Below are positions 43,004 to 53,882 of a stretch of 53,927 nucleotides of DNA, piece after piece. The translations under genes and the position numbers were made by a program. Under the pieces are notes generated by a model. It ran no database searches. It had not been told where the DNA came from and saw only the letters and a program-made list of their open reading frames with translations. Origin of the DNA: Rhodobacteraceae bacterium WD3A24 (GTDB lineage: Bacteria; Pseudomonadota; Alphaproteobacteria; Rhodobacterales; Rhodobacteraceae). Position 1 is the stretch's first letter. The number at the start of each line of letters is the position of its first letter. The stretch covers positions 1 to 53,927 of the forward strand of contig PUHN01000019.1 of the NCBI GenBank assembly GCA_002967695.1, in the 5' to 3' direction.

Positions 43004-43203
43004 TCGCGCCGCCCCGCGCGGCCCGCGGCAGGCGCGCAGCGACGCCGTAGCCGAACAAGACGCTTGCCTTACGCGGGGGCAAGGCGCATGGTGATTCGTA
43101 CGGAGTCCTCCAGCCTGCCTGAGGATCGTGTTTCCTGATACTTCGACACCACCCACAGAGGCCGAGGTCTGCCTGTACGTCGCATCGACAGGAGGACTGA
43201 CAG

Positions 43204-43686
43204 ATGCACGCATTCGACTCGATGACCACGGCTTTCGCGATTCTCGCCCTGACCGGCGCAGGGGCGCTGGCCGAACCGACAGGGGCGCTCGCGCCCGTGT
43301 TCAATCCGCATGACTACGCCGCGGCTCAATCCGCCGCGGCCGGTGTGGACAATTTCGCCCCGAGCCACCGGCTTCTCGCCGCCCCTGCGCCCGGTCAAGC
43401 GCACGACGCCTCGCTGGCCACGCCCTGCCCGAGCCCTTCCGGCCTCGCGTCGGACTGCGATATCGACAGCCAGGCCAACCTCGGCGCGGGCATGGAAAGC
43501 GATGCCGTGCTCGAAATGACGCTGGCCTCCCTGACGGAGCAGGGATACACGAACCTGCTCATGGTCGATGCCGACCCCTATCATGTGCGTGGGAACGACG
43601 CGGCAGGACGCGCCGTCGATGTGGTCATCAGCATGGCCGACGGATCATTCGTGGCACGACACATCGACCAGGACGGCATCCACTGA
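43204..43686 (+). CDS. Exported protein with a PepSY-like C-terminus
   Basis: A 160-residue secreted protein. The signal peptide ends near ALA-EP (residue 23). A low-complexity Ala/Pro middle follows, with two cysteines (CPSPSGLASDC) that could form a disulfide. The last 60 residues, VLEMTLASLTEQGYTNLLMVDADPYHVRGNDAAGRAVDVVISMADGSFV in outline, resemble a PepSY domain. AGGAGGAC precedes the ATG strongly. The preceding 200 bp hold no gene, so it has its own transcription unit. Function unknown. Confidence 0.72.
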   Translation: MHAFDSMTTAFAILALTGAGALAEPTGALAPVFNPHDYAAAQSAAAGVDNFAPSHRLLAAPAPGQAHDASLATPCPSPSGLASDCDIDSQANLGAGMESDAVLEMTLASLTEQGYTNLLMVDADPYHVRGNDAAGRAVDVVISMADGSFVARHIDQDGIH

Positions 43687-43726
43687 CGGGACGGGGCGCG
43701 CAAAGCGACACGTGCGCGCCCCGCGC

Positions 43727-44185
43727 TCAGCTCAGCCGTTCCTTGACCATCGGCCCGACCGCAGCGAAATCCATCCGCCCCGCATGGCGCTCCTTGAGCA
43801 GCGCCATCACCCGGCCCATGTCGCGGATCGACGCCGCACCGGCATCGGCGATCGCGGCGTCGACGGCGCGGCGCGTTTCCTCCTCGGAAAGCTGGCGCGG
43901 GAGGAATTCCTCGATAACCGCGATTTCGTCGCGTTCCTGCTCGGCGAGTTCGAGCCGCCCGCCCTCCTCATAGGCGCGCGCGCTCTCCTGGCGCTGGCGG
44001 ATCATACGCCCGAGGATGGTAAGCATCTCGGCCTCGCTCACCCCGCCGTCTTCGCCCGAGCCGCGCCGGGCTATGTCGCGATCCTTGATGGCGGCATTGA
44101 TCAGCCGCAGGGTCGACAATCTGTGCGGCTCCTTCCTGCGCAGCGCGTCCTTCAACGCCGCCGATATCCGTTCGCGCAAAGGCAT
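43727..44185 (-). CDS. GatB/YqeY domain protein
   Basis: A 152-residue helical protein with the YqeY signature: LRERISAALKDALRRKEPHRLSTLRLINAAIKDRDI at the N-terminus, then QRQESARAYEEGGRLELAEQERDEIAVIEEFLPRQLSEEE and GRVMALLKERHAGRMDFAAVGPMVKERL. It is related to the tRNA-binding tail domain of GatB, but stands alone; possible tRNA-linked role. ATG 44185 (or GTG 44188) follows GGGGATG. It is divergent from carA. Confidence 0.92.
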   Translation of the reverse strand: MPLRERISAALKDALRRKEPHRLSTLRLINAAIKDRDIARRGSGEDGGVSEAEMLTILGRMIRQRQESARAYEEGGRLELAEQERDEIAVIEEFLPRQLSEEETRRAVDAAIADAGAASIRDMGRVMALLKERHAGRMDFAAVGPMVKERLS

Positions 44186-44301
44186 CACATCCCCATCCGG
44201 CAGCCAAGGGCGGCAGGATACTCCGGGGCCGGCCTACGCGCAACCGCCGCCTGCGCGGGCAAGTAGCTGTTTTTGCGTATTTTTTATATCATCACATGCG
44301 C

Positions 44302-44330
44302 TTGACCCCACCCCCGGCCCCGCATAGTTT
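44302..44330 (+). promoter_or_regulatory. Promoter of carA
   Basis: TTGACC (44302-44307), a 17-bp spacer and TAGTTT (44325-44330). A start point near 44337 lies downstream of the ATG at 44296, which rules that codon out and supports the GTG start at 44359. Confidence 0.5.
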
Positions 44331-44358
44331 GCGCGCCAGTCCCGCTCAGGAGTCGCCC

Positions 44359-45546
44359 GTGCCCGCAGAGATCGCCGCCCAGCCCCGCCCCGCCGCCACG
44401 GCCCGGCCGCGCCCCACCGCCTGCCTCGCGCTGGCCGATGGCACGGTGTTCCACGGCCTCGGCTTCGGCGCGACGGGCGAAACCTCGGCCGAGCTCGTCT
44501 TCAACACCGCGATGACCGGCTATCAGGAGATCATGACCGACCCCTCCTATGCCGGGCAGGTCGTCACCTTCACCTTCCCCCATGTCGGAAATGTCGGGAC
44601 CAACCCGGAGGATGACGAGACCGCCGCGCCCTTTGCCGCCGGCATGGTCGTCAAATGGGATCCGACCGAGCCGGCGAACTGGCGCGCCGTCGAGCCGCTG
44701 GCGGAATGGCTGCGCCGCGCCGGCCGGATCGGCATCGCCGGGGTGGACACTCGCCGGCTCACCCGAGCGATCCGCAACCAGGGGGCGCCGCATGTCGCCC
44801 TGGCGCACGACCCCGACGGCAATTTCGACATCGAGGCGCTGGTCGCGCGGGCGCGCGGCTTCGAGGGCCTTGTCGGGCGGGATCTGGCCCGTGACGTGAC
44901 CTGCGCGCAGTCCTATCGCTGGGATCAGATGCGCTGGGCCTGGCCCGAGGGCTACCGCCGGCGCGAGACCGCCAGTCACCGGGTCGTGGCGATCGATTAC
45001 GGCGCCAAGCGCAATATCCTGCGCTGCCTCGCATCGGCCGATTGTGACGTGACGGTCCTGCCGGCCACAGCCACGGCCGAGGATATCCTGGCACATGACC
45101 CCGACGGGGTCTTTCTCTCCAACGGTCCGGGCGATCCGGCGGCCACGGCCGACTACGCCGTGCCCGCCATCCGCGGCGTGCTCGACCGGGGCCTGCCGAT
45201 CTTCGGTATCTGCCTCGGCCATCAGATTCTGGCACTCGCGCTCGGTGCAAAAACCGTGAAGATGAATCACGGCCATCACGGTGCCAACCATCCCGTCAAG
45301 GATATCGAGACCGGCAAGGTCGAGATCACCAGCATGAATCACGGCTTTACCGTGGACAGCCAGACTCTGCCCGAGGGGCTGGTCGAGACGCATGTGAGCC
45401 TGTTCGACGGCTCCAATTGCGGCATACGCATGCGCGATGCGCCGGTCTTCTCAGTCCAGTATCACCCCGAGGCGAGCCCGGGACCGCAGGACAGCTACTA
45501 CCTGTTCGAACGCTTCGCCCGCGCCATGGCCGACCGCAAGGCCTGA
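44359..45546 (+). CDS. carA: Carbamoyl-phosphate synthase small subunit
   Basis: A 395-residue glutaminase subunit feeding ammonia to CarB for arginine and pyrimidine synthesis. The N-terminal domain contains GETSAELVFNTAMTGYQEIMTDPSYAGQ. The class I amidotransferase triad is the Cys in FGICLGHQILALALG and the His/Glu in QYHPEASPGP. The GTG at 44359 is chosen because CAGGAG lies six bases upstream and a promoter sits between it and the more distal ATG. carB is not in the window. Confidence 0.96.
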   Translation: MPAEIAAQPRPAATARPRPTACLALADGTVFHGLGFGATGETSAELVFNTAMTGYQEIMTDPSYAGQVVTFTFPHVGNVGTNPEDDETAAPFAAGMVVKWDPTEPANWRAVEPLAEWLRRAGRIGIAGVDTRRLTRAIRNQGAPHVALAHDPDGNFDIEALVARARGFEGLVGRDLARDVTCAQSYRWDQMRWAWPEGYRRRETASHRVVAIDYGAKRNILRCLASADCDVTVLPATATAEDILAHDPDGVFLSNGPGDPAATADYAVPAIRGVLDRGLPIFGICLGHQILALALGAKTVKMNHGHHGANHPVKDIETGKVEITSMNHGFTVDSQTLPEGLVETHVSLFDGSNCGIRMRDAPVFSVQYHPEASPGPQDSYYLFERFARAMADRKA

Positions 45547-45556
45547 CCCGGCCCGA

Positions 45557-45571
45557 TTAACCGGATATTAG
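45557..45571 (+). promoter_or_regulatory. CtrA-like binding site
   Basis: TTAA-N7-TTAG (45557-45571) differs by one base from the CtrA core TTAA-N7-TTAA; a further GTTAAC lies at 45578-45583. AT-rich motifs of this kind stand out in this GC-rich DNA and precede the glycosyltransferase gene by about 65 bp. Confidence 0.4.
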
Positions 45572-45633
45572 ACTCCTGTTAACACTTTCCGGCGCAGGCT
45601 GGGGCAGACACCCCTTCGCCAGCCGTGCCGGAC

Positions 45634-47589
45634 ATGCCCCCAACCCCGCTCGCAGCGCCTTCTCCCACCGAGACCCCCGCCGCCGCGGCGGCGGGGATGC
45701 GGGCGCGGCCGACCCCGCGGCGGCCCCGCACCCCGCAGCGGCGTCCGCTCGGAGAAATCCTGTTGGCGCGCGGCGCGCTCGACCCCGGCGATCTGGTCCG
45801 CGCGCTCGCACTGCAGGCGCGCGAGGACACGCGGCTGGGCGACATCCTCCTCGCCCACGGGATGGTCGGCGAGACGCAGCTGATGGACGCGCTCTGCGCG
45901 CAGTATGACACGCGCGCTGCCGATCCGGTCACCGACCCGCCCGACCCGCGCCTGATCGACGCAGCCGGCCCGGCGCGCTGCCTCCGCTCGGCCTGCCTGC
46001 CCTGGCGGCGGCTGGGCGCGGCGACGCTCGTCGCCACCGCGCGCCCCGAGGCCTTCGAGGCCGAGCGCGCCTGGCTCGAGGCGATCTTTGGCCCCGTCAC
46101 GATGATGCTGATCACGCGCACCGCGCTTCATGAGGCGGTCATGGTGACGCGCAAGCGGGCGTTGGAACGCCGCGCACGCCATCTCGTGGCCGCGCCGGAA
46201 AGCTGCCGCGGCTGGCGCGGCAGCGGCGCCGGGCGCGCCGCGCTGGCCGGGGCGCTCGCCGCTCTGGGGCTGGGTCTGCTCGCCCCGCGCGCGCTTTTCA
46301 TCGTGTTTCTGGTCTGGGCGCTGGTCGCGCTGACAACTGGCACCCTGCTCAAGCTCGCGGCGGCGCTGGCGATGCTGCGCCACGGGGCGGATAACGCCGA
46401 CCCGCCCGCCGCGCCGGACGCGCCGGCGATCGCGCGGCTGCCGGTCGTTTCGATCATGGTGCCCTTGTTGCGCGAGCGCGACATCGCGCCCCGCCTGATC
46501 CGCCGGCTCGGCGCGCTGAGCTATCCGCGCGAGCTCCTCGACGTGATGCTGGTGATCGAGGAGGACGACGACACCACCCGCGCCGCCCTTGAGGCCGCCG
46601 AGTTGCCGCGATGGATGCGCGTCGTGCAGGTGCCGCACAATCCGCTGCGCACCAAGCCGCGCGCGCTCAACTTCGCGATGACCTTCGCGCGGGGCTCCAT
46701 CATCGGGATTTATGACGCCGAGGACGCCCCCGACCCCGACCAGATTCACCGCGTCGTGCGGCGGTTCTATGCGCGCGGGGCCGAACTGGCCTGCGTGCAG
46801 GGCGTGCTCGACTACTACAACCCCGACACGAACTGGCTCGCGCGGTGCTTTACCATCGAATACGCGGCCTGGTTTCGAATCCTTCTGCCGGGGCTCGCGC
46901 GGCTGGGGCTGGTCGTGCCGCTGGGGGGCACGACGCTCTTCTTCCGCCGCGCGGCGGTCGAGACGCTCGGCGGGTGGGATGCCCACAACGTCACCGAAGA
47001 CGCCGATCTGGGGCTGCGCCTGGCACGGCACGGCTACCGCACCGAGCTTCTGCGCACGGTCACCCGCGAAGAGGCGAATTGCCGCGTGATCCCGTGGATC
47101 AAGCAGCGCTCGCGCTGGCTCAAGGGCTACGCGATGACCTATGCGGTACATATGCGCGCGCCGCGGCTCCTGTGGCGCCAGCTGGGATGGCGCCGCTTTG
47201 CCGGCGTCCAGATCCTGTTTCTGGGCACGTTGTCGCAATTCGTGCTCGCGCCGGTGCTGTGGTCGTTCTGGCTGGTGCTCGTCGGGCTGTGGCATCCGCT
47301 CGCGGCGGTTCTGCCGACGGGCGGATTCATCGCGCTGGGGGCGTTGTTCTTCCTGTCCGAGATGCTCAACATCGCAGTCAACATGGCCGCCGTATCGGGG
47401 CACCGGCACCGTTTTCTGATGCCCTGGGTGCCGACGCTGCACTTCTATTTTCCGCTCGCGGCGCTGGCGGCCTACAAGGGGCTGTGGGAACTCGTCGCGC
47501 GGCCCTTCTACTGGGACAAGACCGCCCACGGCCTGTTCGACCAGACCGCCCGCGCCCGGCGAACCGCCCGCCGCCGGCCGGCCGGCTAG
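45634..47589 (+). CDS. Family 2 glycosyltransferase with N-terminal MshEN (c-di-GMP-binding) motif
   Basis: A 651-residue membrane glycosyltransferase. Residues 38-61 and 67-90 are two 24-residue motifs (PLGEILLARG... and RLGDILLAHG..., each ending in Gln) with a five-residue spacer, the MshEN c-di-GMP-binding layout. Membrane helices lie at about 200-245. The GT-A domain has VVSIMVPLLRERD, EEDDD, YDAEDAPDPDQ, TEDADLGLRL and the QRSRW motif of processive enzymes. C-terminal helices follow. The start is uncertain: GTG 45625, ATG 45634 or ATG 45697; none has a clear ribosome binding site. It probably makes or exports a polysaccharide. Confidence 0.87.
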   Translation: MPPTPLAAPSPTETPAAAAAGMRARPTPRRPRTPQRRPLGEILLARGALDPGDLVRALALQAREDTRLGDILLAHGMVGETQLMDALCAQYDTRAADPVTDPPDPRLIDAAGPARCLRSACLPWRRLGAATLVATARPEAFEAERAWLEAIFGPVTMMLITRTALHEAVMVTRKRALERRARHLVAAPESCRGWRGSGAGRAALAGALAALGLGLLAPRALFIVFLVWALVALTTGTLLKLAAALAMLRHGADNADPPAAPDAPAIARLPVVSIMVPLLRERDIAPRLIRRLGALSYPRELLDVMLVIEEDDDTTRAALEAAELPRWMRVVQVPHNPLRTKPRALNFAMTFARGSIIGIYDAEDAPDPDQIHRVVRRFYARGAELACVQGVLDYYNPDTNWLARCFTIEYAAWFRILLPGLARLGLVVPLGGTTLFFRRAAVETLGGWDAHNVTEDADLGLRLARHGYRTELLRTVTREEANCRVIPWIKQRSRWLKGYAMTYAVHMRAPRLLWRQLGWRRFAGVQILFLGTLSQFVLAPVLWSFWLVLVGLWHPLAAVLPTGGFIALGALFFLSEMLNIAVNMAAVSGHRHRFLMPWVPTLHFYFPLAALAAYKGLWELVARPFYWDKTAHGLFDQTARARRTARRRPAG

Positions 47590-48236
47590 AGCCTGTCGTT
47601 GCTCTCGGCGTCGAGCTTGAGGCGCGTCTCGAAAGCCTGCGAGATGTGTTTCTTCAGCGCTGCATAGGCCGCCTCGCCCTCGCCCGCGGCGATCGCGTCG
47701 ACGATGGCCTGATGTTCGGCCAGGGCGCGGGCACCACGGCCCTCGGCGGCCAGCGAGGTGCTGGCCAGAAGCGCCATCGAGCGATGGACGAGGTCAAGCT
47801 GCTGGACGAGATAGCGATTGTGCGAGGCCAGATGCACCTGCTTGTGAAAGCGCCGGTTGGCCCGGCTCAGCGCCGCCGGGTCGGCGAGCAGGGCACGATC
47901 CTCGGCGACCATCGCACGCAGGACACGCACCTCTTCCTCGGTAGCGTGACGCGCGGCGAGGCGGGCGGCAAGGCCCTCGAGCTCGGCGCGGACGACATAA
48001 AGCTCGGCGAGCTGGTTGTGATCGAGCGAGGCCACGATCAGGCTGCGGCCGTCGCGGATCAGCAGCGACTGGGTCTCCAGCCGCTGGAGCGCCTCGCGTA
48101 TGGGCGTGCGCGAGACGCCGAAGCGCTCGGCCAGCTCGGATTCGACCAGCCGGTCGCCGGGCTTGTAAAGGCCCGTGTCGATCGCCTGCAGGATCATCGC
48201 ATAGGCGTCGGTCTGGCCGGCCCTGGCATCGCTCAT
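47586..48236 (-). CDS. GntR family regulator (FCD type)
   Basis: A 216-residue repressor. The N-terminal winged helix is GLYKPGDRLVESELAERFGVSRTPIREALQRLETQSLL (about 22-59). The C-terminal all-helical FCD ligand domain has the metal-site pattern ELYVVRAELEGLAARLAA, RRFHKQVHLASHN and EHQAIVDAIAAGEGEAA. It probably responds to an organic acid. The ATG at 48236 follows GGAGACC. It is divergent from the HAD phosphatase gene and its targets are unknown. Confidence 0.92.
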   Translation of the reverse strand: MSDARAGQTDAYAMILQAIDTGLYKPGDRLVESELAERFGVSRTPIREALQRLETQSLLIRDGRSLIVASLDHNQLAELYVVRAELEGLAARLAARHATEEEVRVLRAMVAEDRALLADPAALSRANRRFHKQVHLASHNRYLVQQLDLVHRSMALLASTSLAAEGRGARALAEHQAIVDAIAAGEGEAAYAALKKHISQAFETRLKLDAESNDRL

Positions 48237-48328
48237 GTCGGTCTCCGCAATTCTGCCGGCCACCATAGGCAATCGTCGCGCGCGTTGCACCCTTTTCGCC
48301 GCGGCCGGCGTGAGCTATCTGAAGCCGT

Positions 48329-48973
48329 ATGGTGACAGACGCATTCACGGCCACGCGGGGCTGGGTGTTCGATCTCGACAACACCCTCTACCCGCCCGAG
48401 GCGCGCCTGTTCGATCAGATCGAGCGGCGCATGACCCGTTTCGTGATGGACCGGCTGGACGTGACCCATGCCGAGGCCGACCGGCTGCGCAAGAAATACT
48501 GGGCCGAGCACGGCACCACGCTGGCCGGGCTGATGGACCGGCACGGGGTCGAGCCCGACAGCTATCTCTGCGAGGTCCATGACATCGACTTCTCCGTGCT
48601 CTCCCCCGCGCCGGAGCTTCGCGCGCGCATCAGTGCATTGCCCGGCCGGCGCATCGTCTACACCAATGGCAGCGCGGGCTATGCCGAGCGGGTGCTCGAC
48701 GCCCTCGGCCTGTCGCGGCTTTTCGCCGCCGTCTACGGGGTGGAGCACGCCGGCTATCGCCCCAAGCCCGAGCGCCGCGCCTTCGAGGCCGTCTTTGCCC
48801 GCGACGGGCTCGACACCGCAAGCGCGGCGATGTTCGAGGACGACCCGCGCAACCTGGCCGCGCCGCACGCGATGGGGATGCGCACGATCCATGTCGCCCC
48901 GCAGCCCGCGCCCGCGCCGCATATCCACCACCATACCGACGATCTCGCCGGCTTCCTCGCCCGCCTCGGCTGA
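48329..48973 (+). CDS. HAD-superfamily pyrimidine 5'-nucleotidase-like hydrolase
   Basis: A 214-residue phosphatase. The nucleophile and general acid are D15 and D17 in WVFDLDNTLYPP. Motif II is YTNGS, the lysine is in YRPKPER, and motif IV is MFEDDPRNL. The FDLDNTLY start and helical cap are those of the Pyr-5-nucltdase/SDT1 family. The last part has an HIHHHTDDL stretch. The ATG has no ribosome binding site but lies seven bases past TATCTG, another possible leaderless start. Confidence 0.88.
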   Translation: MVTDAFTATRGWVFDLDNTLYPPEARLFDQIERRMTRFVMDRLDVTHAEADRLRKKYWAEHGTTLAGLMDRHGVEPDSYLCEVHDIDFSVLSPAPELRARISALPGRRIVYTNGSAGYAERVLDALGLSRLFAAVYGVEHAGYRPKPERRAFEAVFARDGLDTASAAMFEDDPRNLAAPHAMGMRTIHVAPQPAPAPHIHHHTDDLAGFLARLG

Positions 48974-49060
48974 GCGGCGGGGGCGCGGCGAAATGCCCGA
49001 TCCCGCGGGCGCGCCGCGAAACATACATCCCTGCCAAACCTATTTTGCAGGAGACCCGCC

Positions 49061-49291
49061 ATGCACAGCCTCAAACCCACCCGGCGCGCCTTTTACCGGA
49101 TTCCGGTGATCGGCTGGATCGCCCGCGACCTGGCCGAGGGCGACCCCGACAACATCTGGTATCTGCTCACGGCCATCATCAGCCTGTGGATCATCGCCGT
49201 GGGCACATGGGGGTTGCCCGCGCTCTATCTGCCCGCCGTGGCGCTGTCGCCGCTGATCCTTGTCGCGCTCGTTGCGCTCACGCGGGGCTGA
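49061..49291 (+). CDS. Small membrane protein (76 aa), unknown
   Basis: A 76-residue protein with two predicted helices (about 32-52 and 54-74) after a polar basic N-terminus (KPTRRAFYRIPVIGWIARDLAEGDPDN). GCAGGAGACC precedes the ATG. No domain recognised. It sits between the phosphatase and hydroxylase genes, same strand, and could be co-transcribed. Confidence 0.72.
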   Translation: MHSLKPTRRAFYRIPVIGWIARDLAEGDPDNIWYLLTAIISLWIIAVGTWGLPALYLPAVALSPLILVALVALTRG

Positions 49292-49357
49292 CACGCCATT
49301 GGCCCCGGCACGCGGGCGCCCTATTGTGAGCCGGGACATGCGGCAGGGGGCGGCGCC

Positions 49358-50572
49358 ATGACGCGCGAGCGATGCGATATCTTCATCTCGGGCGGGGGCG
49401 TGGCGGGGCTGACCGCCGCGGCCGCCTTCGGGGCGGCGGGCTGGCGGGTGATCTGCGCCGATCCCGCCTCGCCCGTGACCGACGCCGCCGCTCGCGGCGC
49501 CGATCTGCGCACCACGGCGCTGTTGCAGCCCTCGGTGGCGCTGCTTGAGCGCATCGGGCTCTGGCCCGGTCTGGCGGCCCACGCCGCGCCGCTGGAGGTG
49601 ATGCGTATCGTCGATGCCGGCGGCCCCACGGCCGAGCCGCGCACGACGCATGATTTCGACGCCGCCGACATATCGGACCGCCCCTTTGGCTGGAACCTGC
49701 CCAACTGGCTGCTGCGGCGCGAAATCCTGGGCTTTCTCGACAGCCTGCCGTCGGTGTCCTTCCGCCCCGGTGTCGGCACGAAATCCGTGGTCGCCCGCGA
49801 GACCGCGGCCCTGATCGGGCTGAGCGACGGCACGCGGGTCGAGGCGCGGCTGCTCGTCGCCGCCGACGGGCGCGACTCGCCGGTGCGCGAGGCGCTGGGC
49901 ATCGGCGCGCGGACCATGCGCTACGGGCAGAAGGCGCTGGCCTTTGCCGTCAGCCATCCGGTCCCGCATGGCAATGTCTCGACCGAGATTCACCGCTCGG
50001 GCGGGCCGTTCACGCTGGTGCCCCTGCCCGATGACGGTGGCCGGCCGCGCTCGGCGGTGGTGTGGATGGAAACGGGCCCCGAAATCCGCCGGCTCACCGG
50101 CCTGCCCGCCGACGACTTCGAGGCCGAAATGAGCGCGCGCTCCGCCTGGCTGTTCGGGCCGCTCGCGCTGGCCTCGCCGCTGTCGGTCTGGCCGATCATC
50201 AGCCAGATCGCCGATCGCTTTGCCGGCGAGCGCACGGCGCTGATGGCCGAGGCGGCGCATGTCGTCCCGCCCATCGGGGCGCAGGGGCTCAACATGAGTC
50301 TCGCCGATCTGGGGCTGCTGCTCGACCTTGCCGAGGCCGCGCCCGGGGCGCTGGGCACGACGGAGATGCTGGAGCGCTATCACCACCGGCGCTGGCCCGA
50401 GGCGCGGCTGCGCGTGGCCGGGATCGACATGCTCAACCGGGCCTCGATGATGGAGGCCCGGCCCCTGCGCGATGCGCGCGCGGCGGCGCTGCACGCGCTC
50501 TACTCCGCCGGCCCCGTGCGCCGGACGCTGATGCGGCTGGGCATGGGGGCCGGCCGAAAGGCCGCCGGCTGA
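49358..50572 (+). CDS. UbiH/UbiF-type FAD-dependent hydroxylase
   Basis: A 404-residue class A flavoprotein monooxygenase of the ubiquinone biosynthesis family. The FAD motif GGGVAGLTAA is near residues 12-21, the second nucleotide motif is LVAADGRDSPVR, and the C-terminal FAD motif is AEAAHVVPPIGAQGLNMSLADL. It probably hydroxylates the ubiquinone ring; which position cannot be told from sequence. The ATG follows AGGGGGCGG. It is convergent with the aminotransferase gene. Confidence 0.9.
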   Translation: MTRERCDIFISGGGVAGLTAAAAFGAAGWRVICADPASPVTDAAARGADLRTTALLQPSVALLERIGLWPGLAAHAAPLEVMRIVDAGGPTAEPRTTHDFDAADISDRPFGWNLPNWLLRREILGFLDSLPSVSFRPGVGTKSVVARETAALIGLSDGTRVEARLLVAADGRDSPVREALGIGARTMRYGQKALAFAVSHPVPHGNVSTEIHRSGGPFTLVPLPDDGGRPRSAVVWMETGPEIRRLTGLPADDFEAEMSARSAWLFGPLALASPLSVWPIISQIADRFAGERTALMAEAAHVVPPIGAQGLNMSLADLGLLLDLAEAAPGALGTTEMLERYHHRRWPEARLRVAGIDMLNRASMMEARPLRDARAAALHALYSAGPVRRTLMRLGMGAGRKAAG

Positions 50573-50579
50573 GCCCCGG

Positions 50580-51707
50580 TCAGAAAACCGCGTCGATGGC
50601 CGGCTTGAGCCGCTCGAGCGTACCGGGGACATCGGTGAGCTTGTCGAGCCCGAACAGCCCGATACGGAAGCTCCTGTAGTCTCCCGGCTCGTTGCATTGC
50701 AGCGGCACGCCGGCGGCGATCTGCAGCCCCTGCGCGGCGAATTTCCGGCCCGACTGGACCTCGGGATCATCGGTAAAGCACACCACGACCCCGGGCGCCT
50801 CGAATCCGGGCGCGGCGACCGACTGGACGCCCTTTTCCGCCAGCAGCGCACGCACGCCCCGGCCGAGCTCCCACTGTGCCTGCTGCAGCGTATCGAAGCC
50901 GATCGCGCGCATCTCGTCCATGGTGTCGCGAAAGCCCCGCAGCGCATCGGTGGGCATGGTCGCGTGATAGGCGTGACCGCCGCCCTCATAGGCCTCCATG
51001 ATCGCGGTCCATTTGGCGAGGTCCATCGCGAAACTGTCGGAGGTCGTCTCGTCGAGCCGGGCGCGGGCGGCCTTGCTCATCATCACAAGCCCGGCGGCGG
51101 GAGAGGCCGACCATCCCTTTTGCGGTGCCGAGAGCAGCACGTCGACGCCCATCGCCTCCATGTCCACCCAGACGCAGCCCGAGGCGATGCAGTCGAGCAC
51201 GAAAAGCGCGCCAACCTCGTGCGCGGCCGCGCCGAGCGCCTTGATATAGTCGTCAGGCAGGATGATCCCGGCGGCCGTCTCAACATGCGGGGCGAAGACG
51301 ACATCGGGACGATGGTCGCGGATTTCGGCGGTCACCTCGTCGATGGGCGCGGGCGCGAAAGGCGTGCGGGTGGCGTTGCCGGTCTGGCGGGCCTTGAGGG
51401 CGGGCGCCTCGGCGGCGATGCCGCTCATGTCGAAAATCTGGCTCCAGCGGTAGGAGAACCAGCCGTTGCGCACGATCAGCGCGCGCGCGTCGCGGCCGAA
51501 CTGGCGCGCGACCGATTCCATCGCATAGGTGCCGCCGCCGGGGACCACCGCCACGGAGCTGGCGCCATACACCTCCTTCAGCGTGGCGGAGATGTCGCGC
51601 ATCACCTGCTGGAACACCGCCGACATGTGATTGAGCGAGCGGTCGGTGAAGACGACCGAAAACTCCTGCAGGCCGTCGGGGTCGACATCGTTACGAAGGG
51701 CGGGCAT
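50580..51707 (-). CDS. Class V aminotransferase (alanine-glyoxylate/serine-pyruvate type)
   Basis: A 375-residue PLP enzyme. The PLP lysine is K197 in SAPQKGWS, the phosphate-binding region is VPGGGTYAMESVARQF, and the ring-stacking/aspartate segment is FVLDCIASGCVWVDME. It resembles alanine-glyoxylate and serine-pyruvate aminotransferases; amino donor and acceptor are not determined. The ATG is at 51707 behind AAAGGAC. Upstream on the same strand are the two AsnC-type regulators, which may control amino acid genes around them. Confidence 0.85.
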   Translation of the reverse strand: MPALRNDVDPDGLQEFSVVFTDRSLNHMSAVFQQVMRDISATLKEVYGASSVAVVPGGGTYAMESVARQFGRDARALIVRNGWFSYRWSQIFDMSGIAAEAPALKARQTGNATRTPFAPAPIDEVTAEIRDHRPDVVFAPHVETAAGIILPDDYIKALGAAAHEVGALFVLDCIASGCVWVDMEAMGVDVLLSAPQKGWSASPAAGLVMMSKAARARLDETTSDSFAMDLAKWTAIMEAYEGGGHAYHATMPTDALRGFRDTMDEMRAIGFDTLQQAQWELGRGVRALLAEKGVQSVAAPGFEAPGVVVCFTDDPEVQSGRKFAAQGLQIAAGVPLQCNEPGDYRSFRIGLFGLDKLTDVPGTLERLKPAIDAVF

Positions 51708-51780
51708 CGGCTGTCCTTTCCACTATGGGCTGGTGTCTCGGGGTGTAGGCCAGCGCCCCGCCGCGGGCAAGGGCGCGGCG

Positions 51781-53855
<2,075 letters not shown>

Positions 53856-53882
53856 GGCCCGGCGGGCCGCCGGCGCCGGGCC
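53856..53882 (+). terminator. GC hairpin after ilvC
   Basis: GGCCCGGCG and CGCCGGGCC form a nine-bp stem across a nine-base loop immediately after the ilvC stop. No T-run follows, so efficiency is uncertain. Confidence 0.45.

Noticed and set aside
44296-44358. An upstream ATG for carA
   Set aside because: It lies before the likely transcription start and has no ribosome binding site; GTG 44359 has both in its favour.
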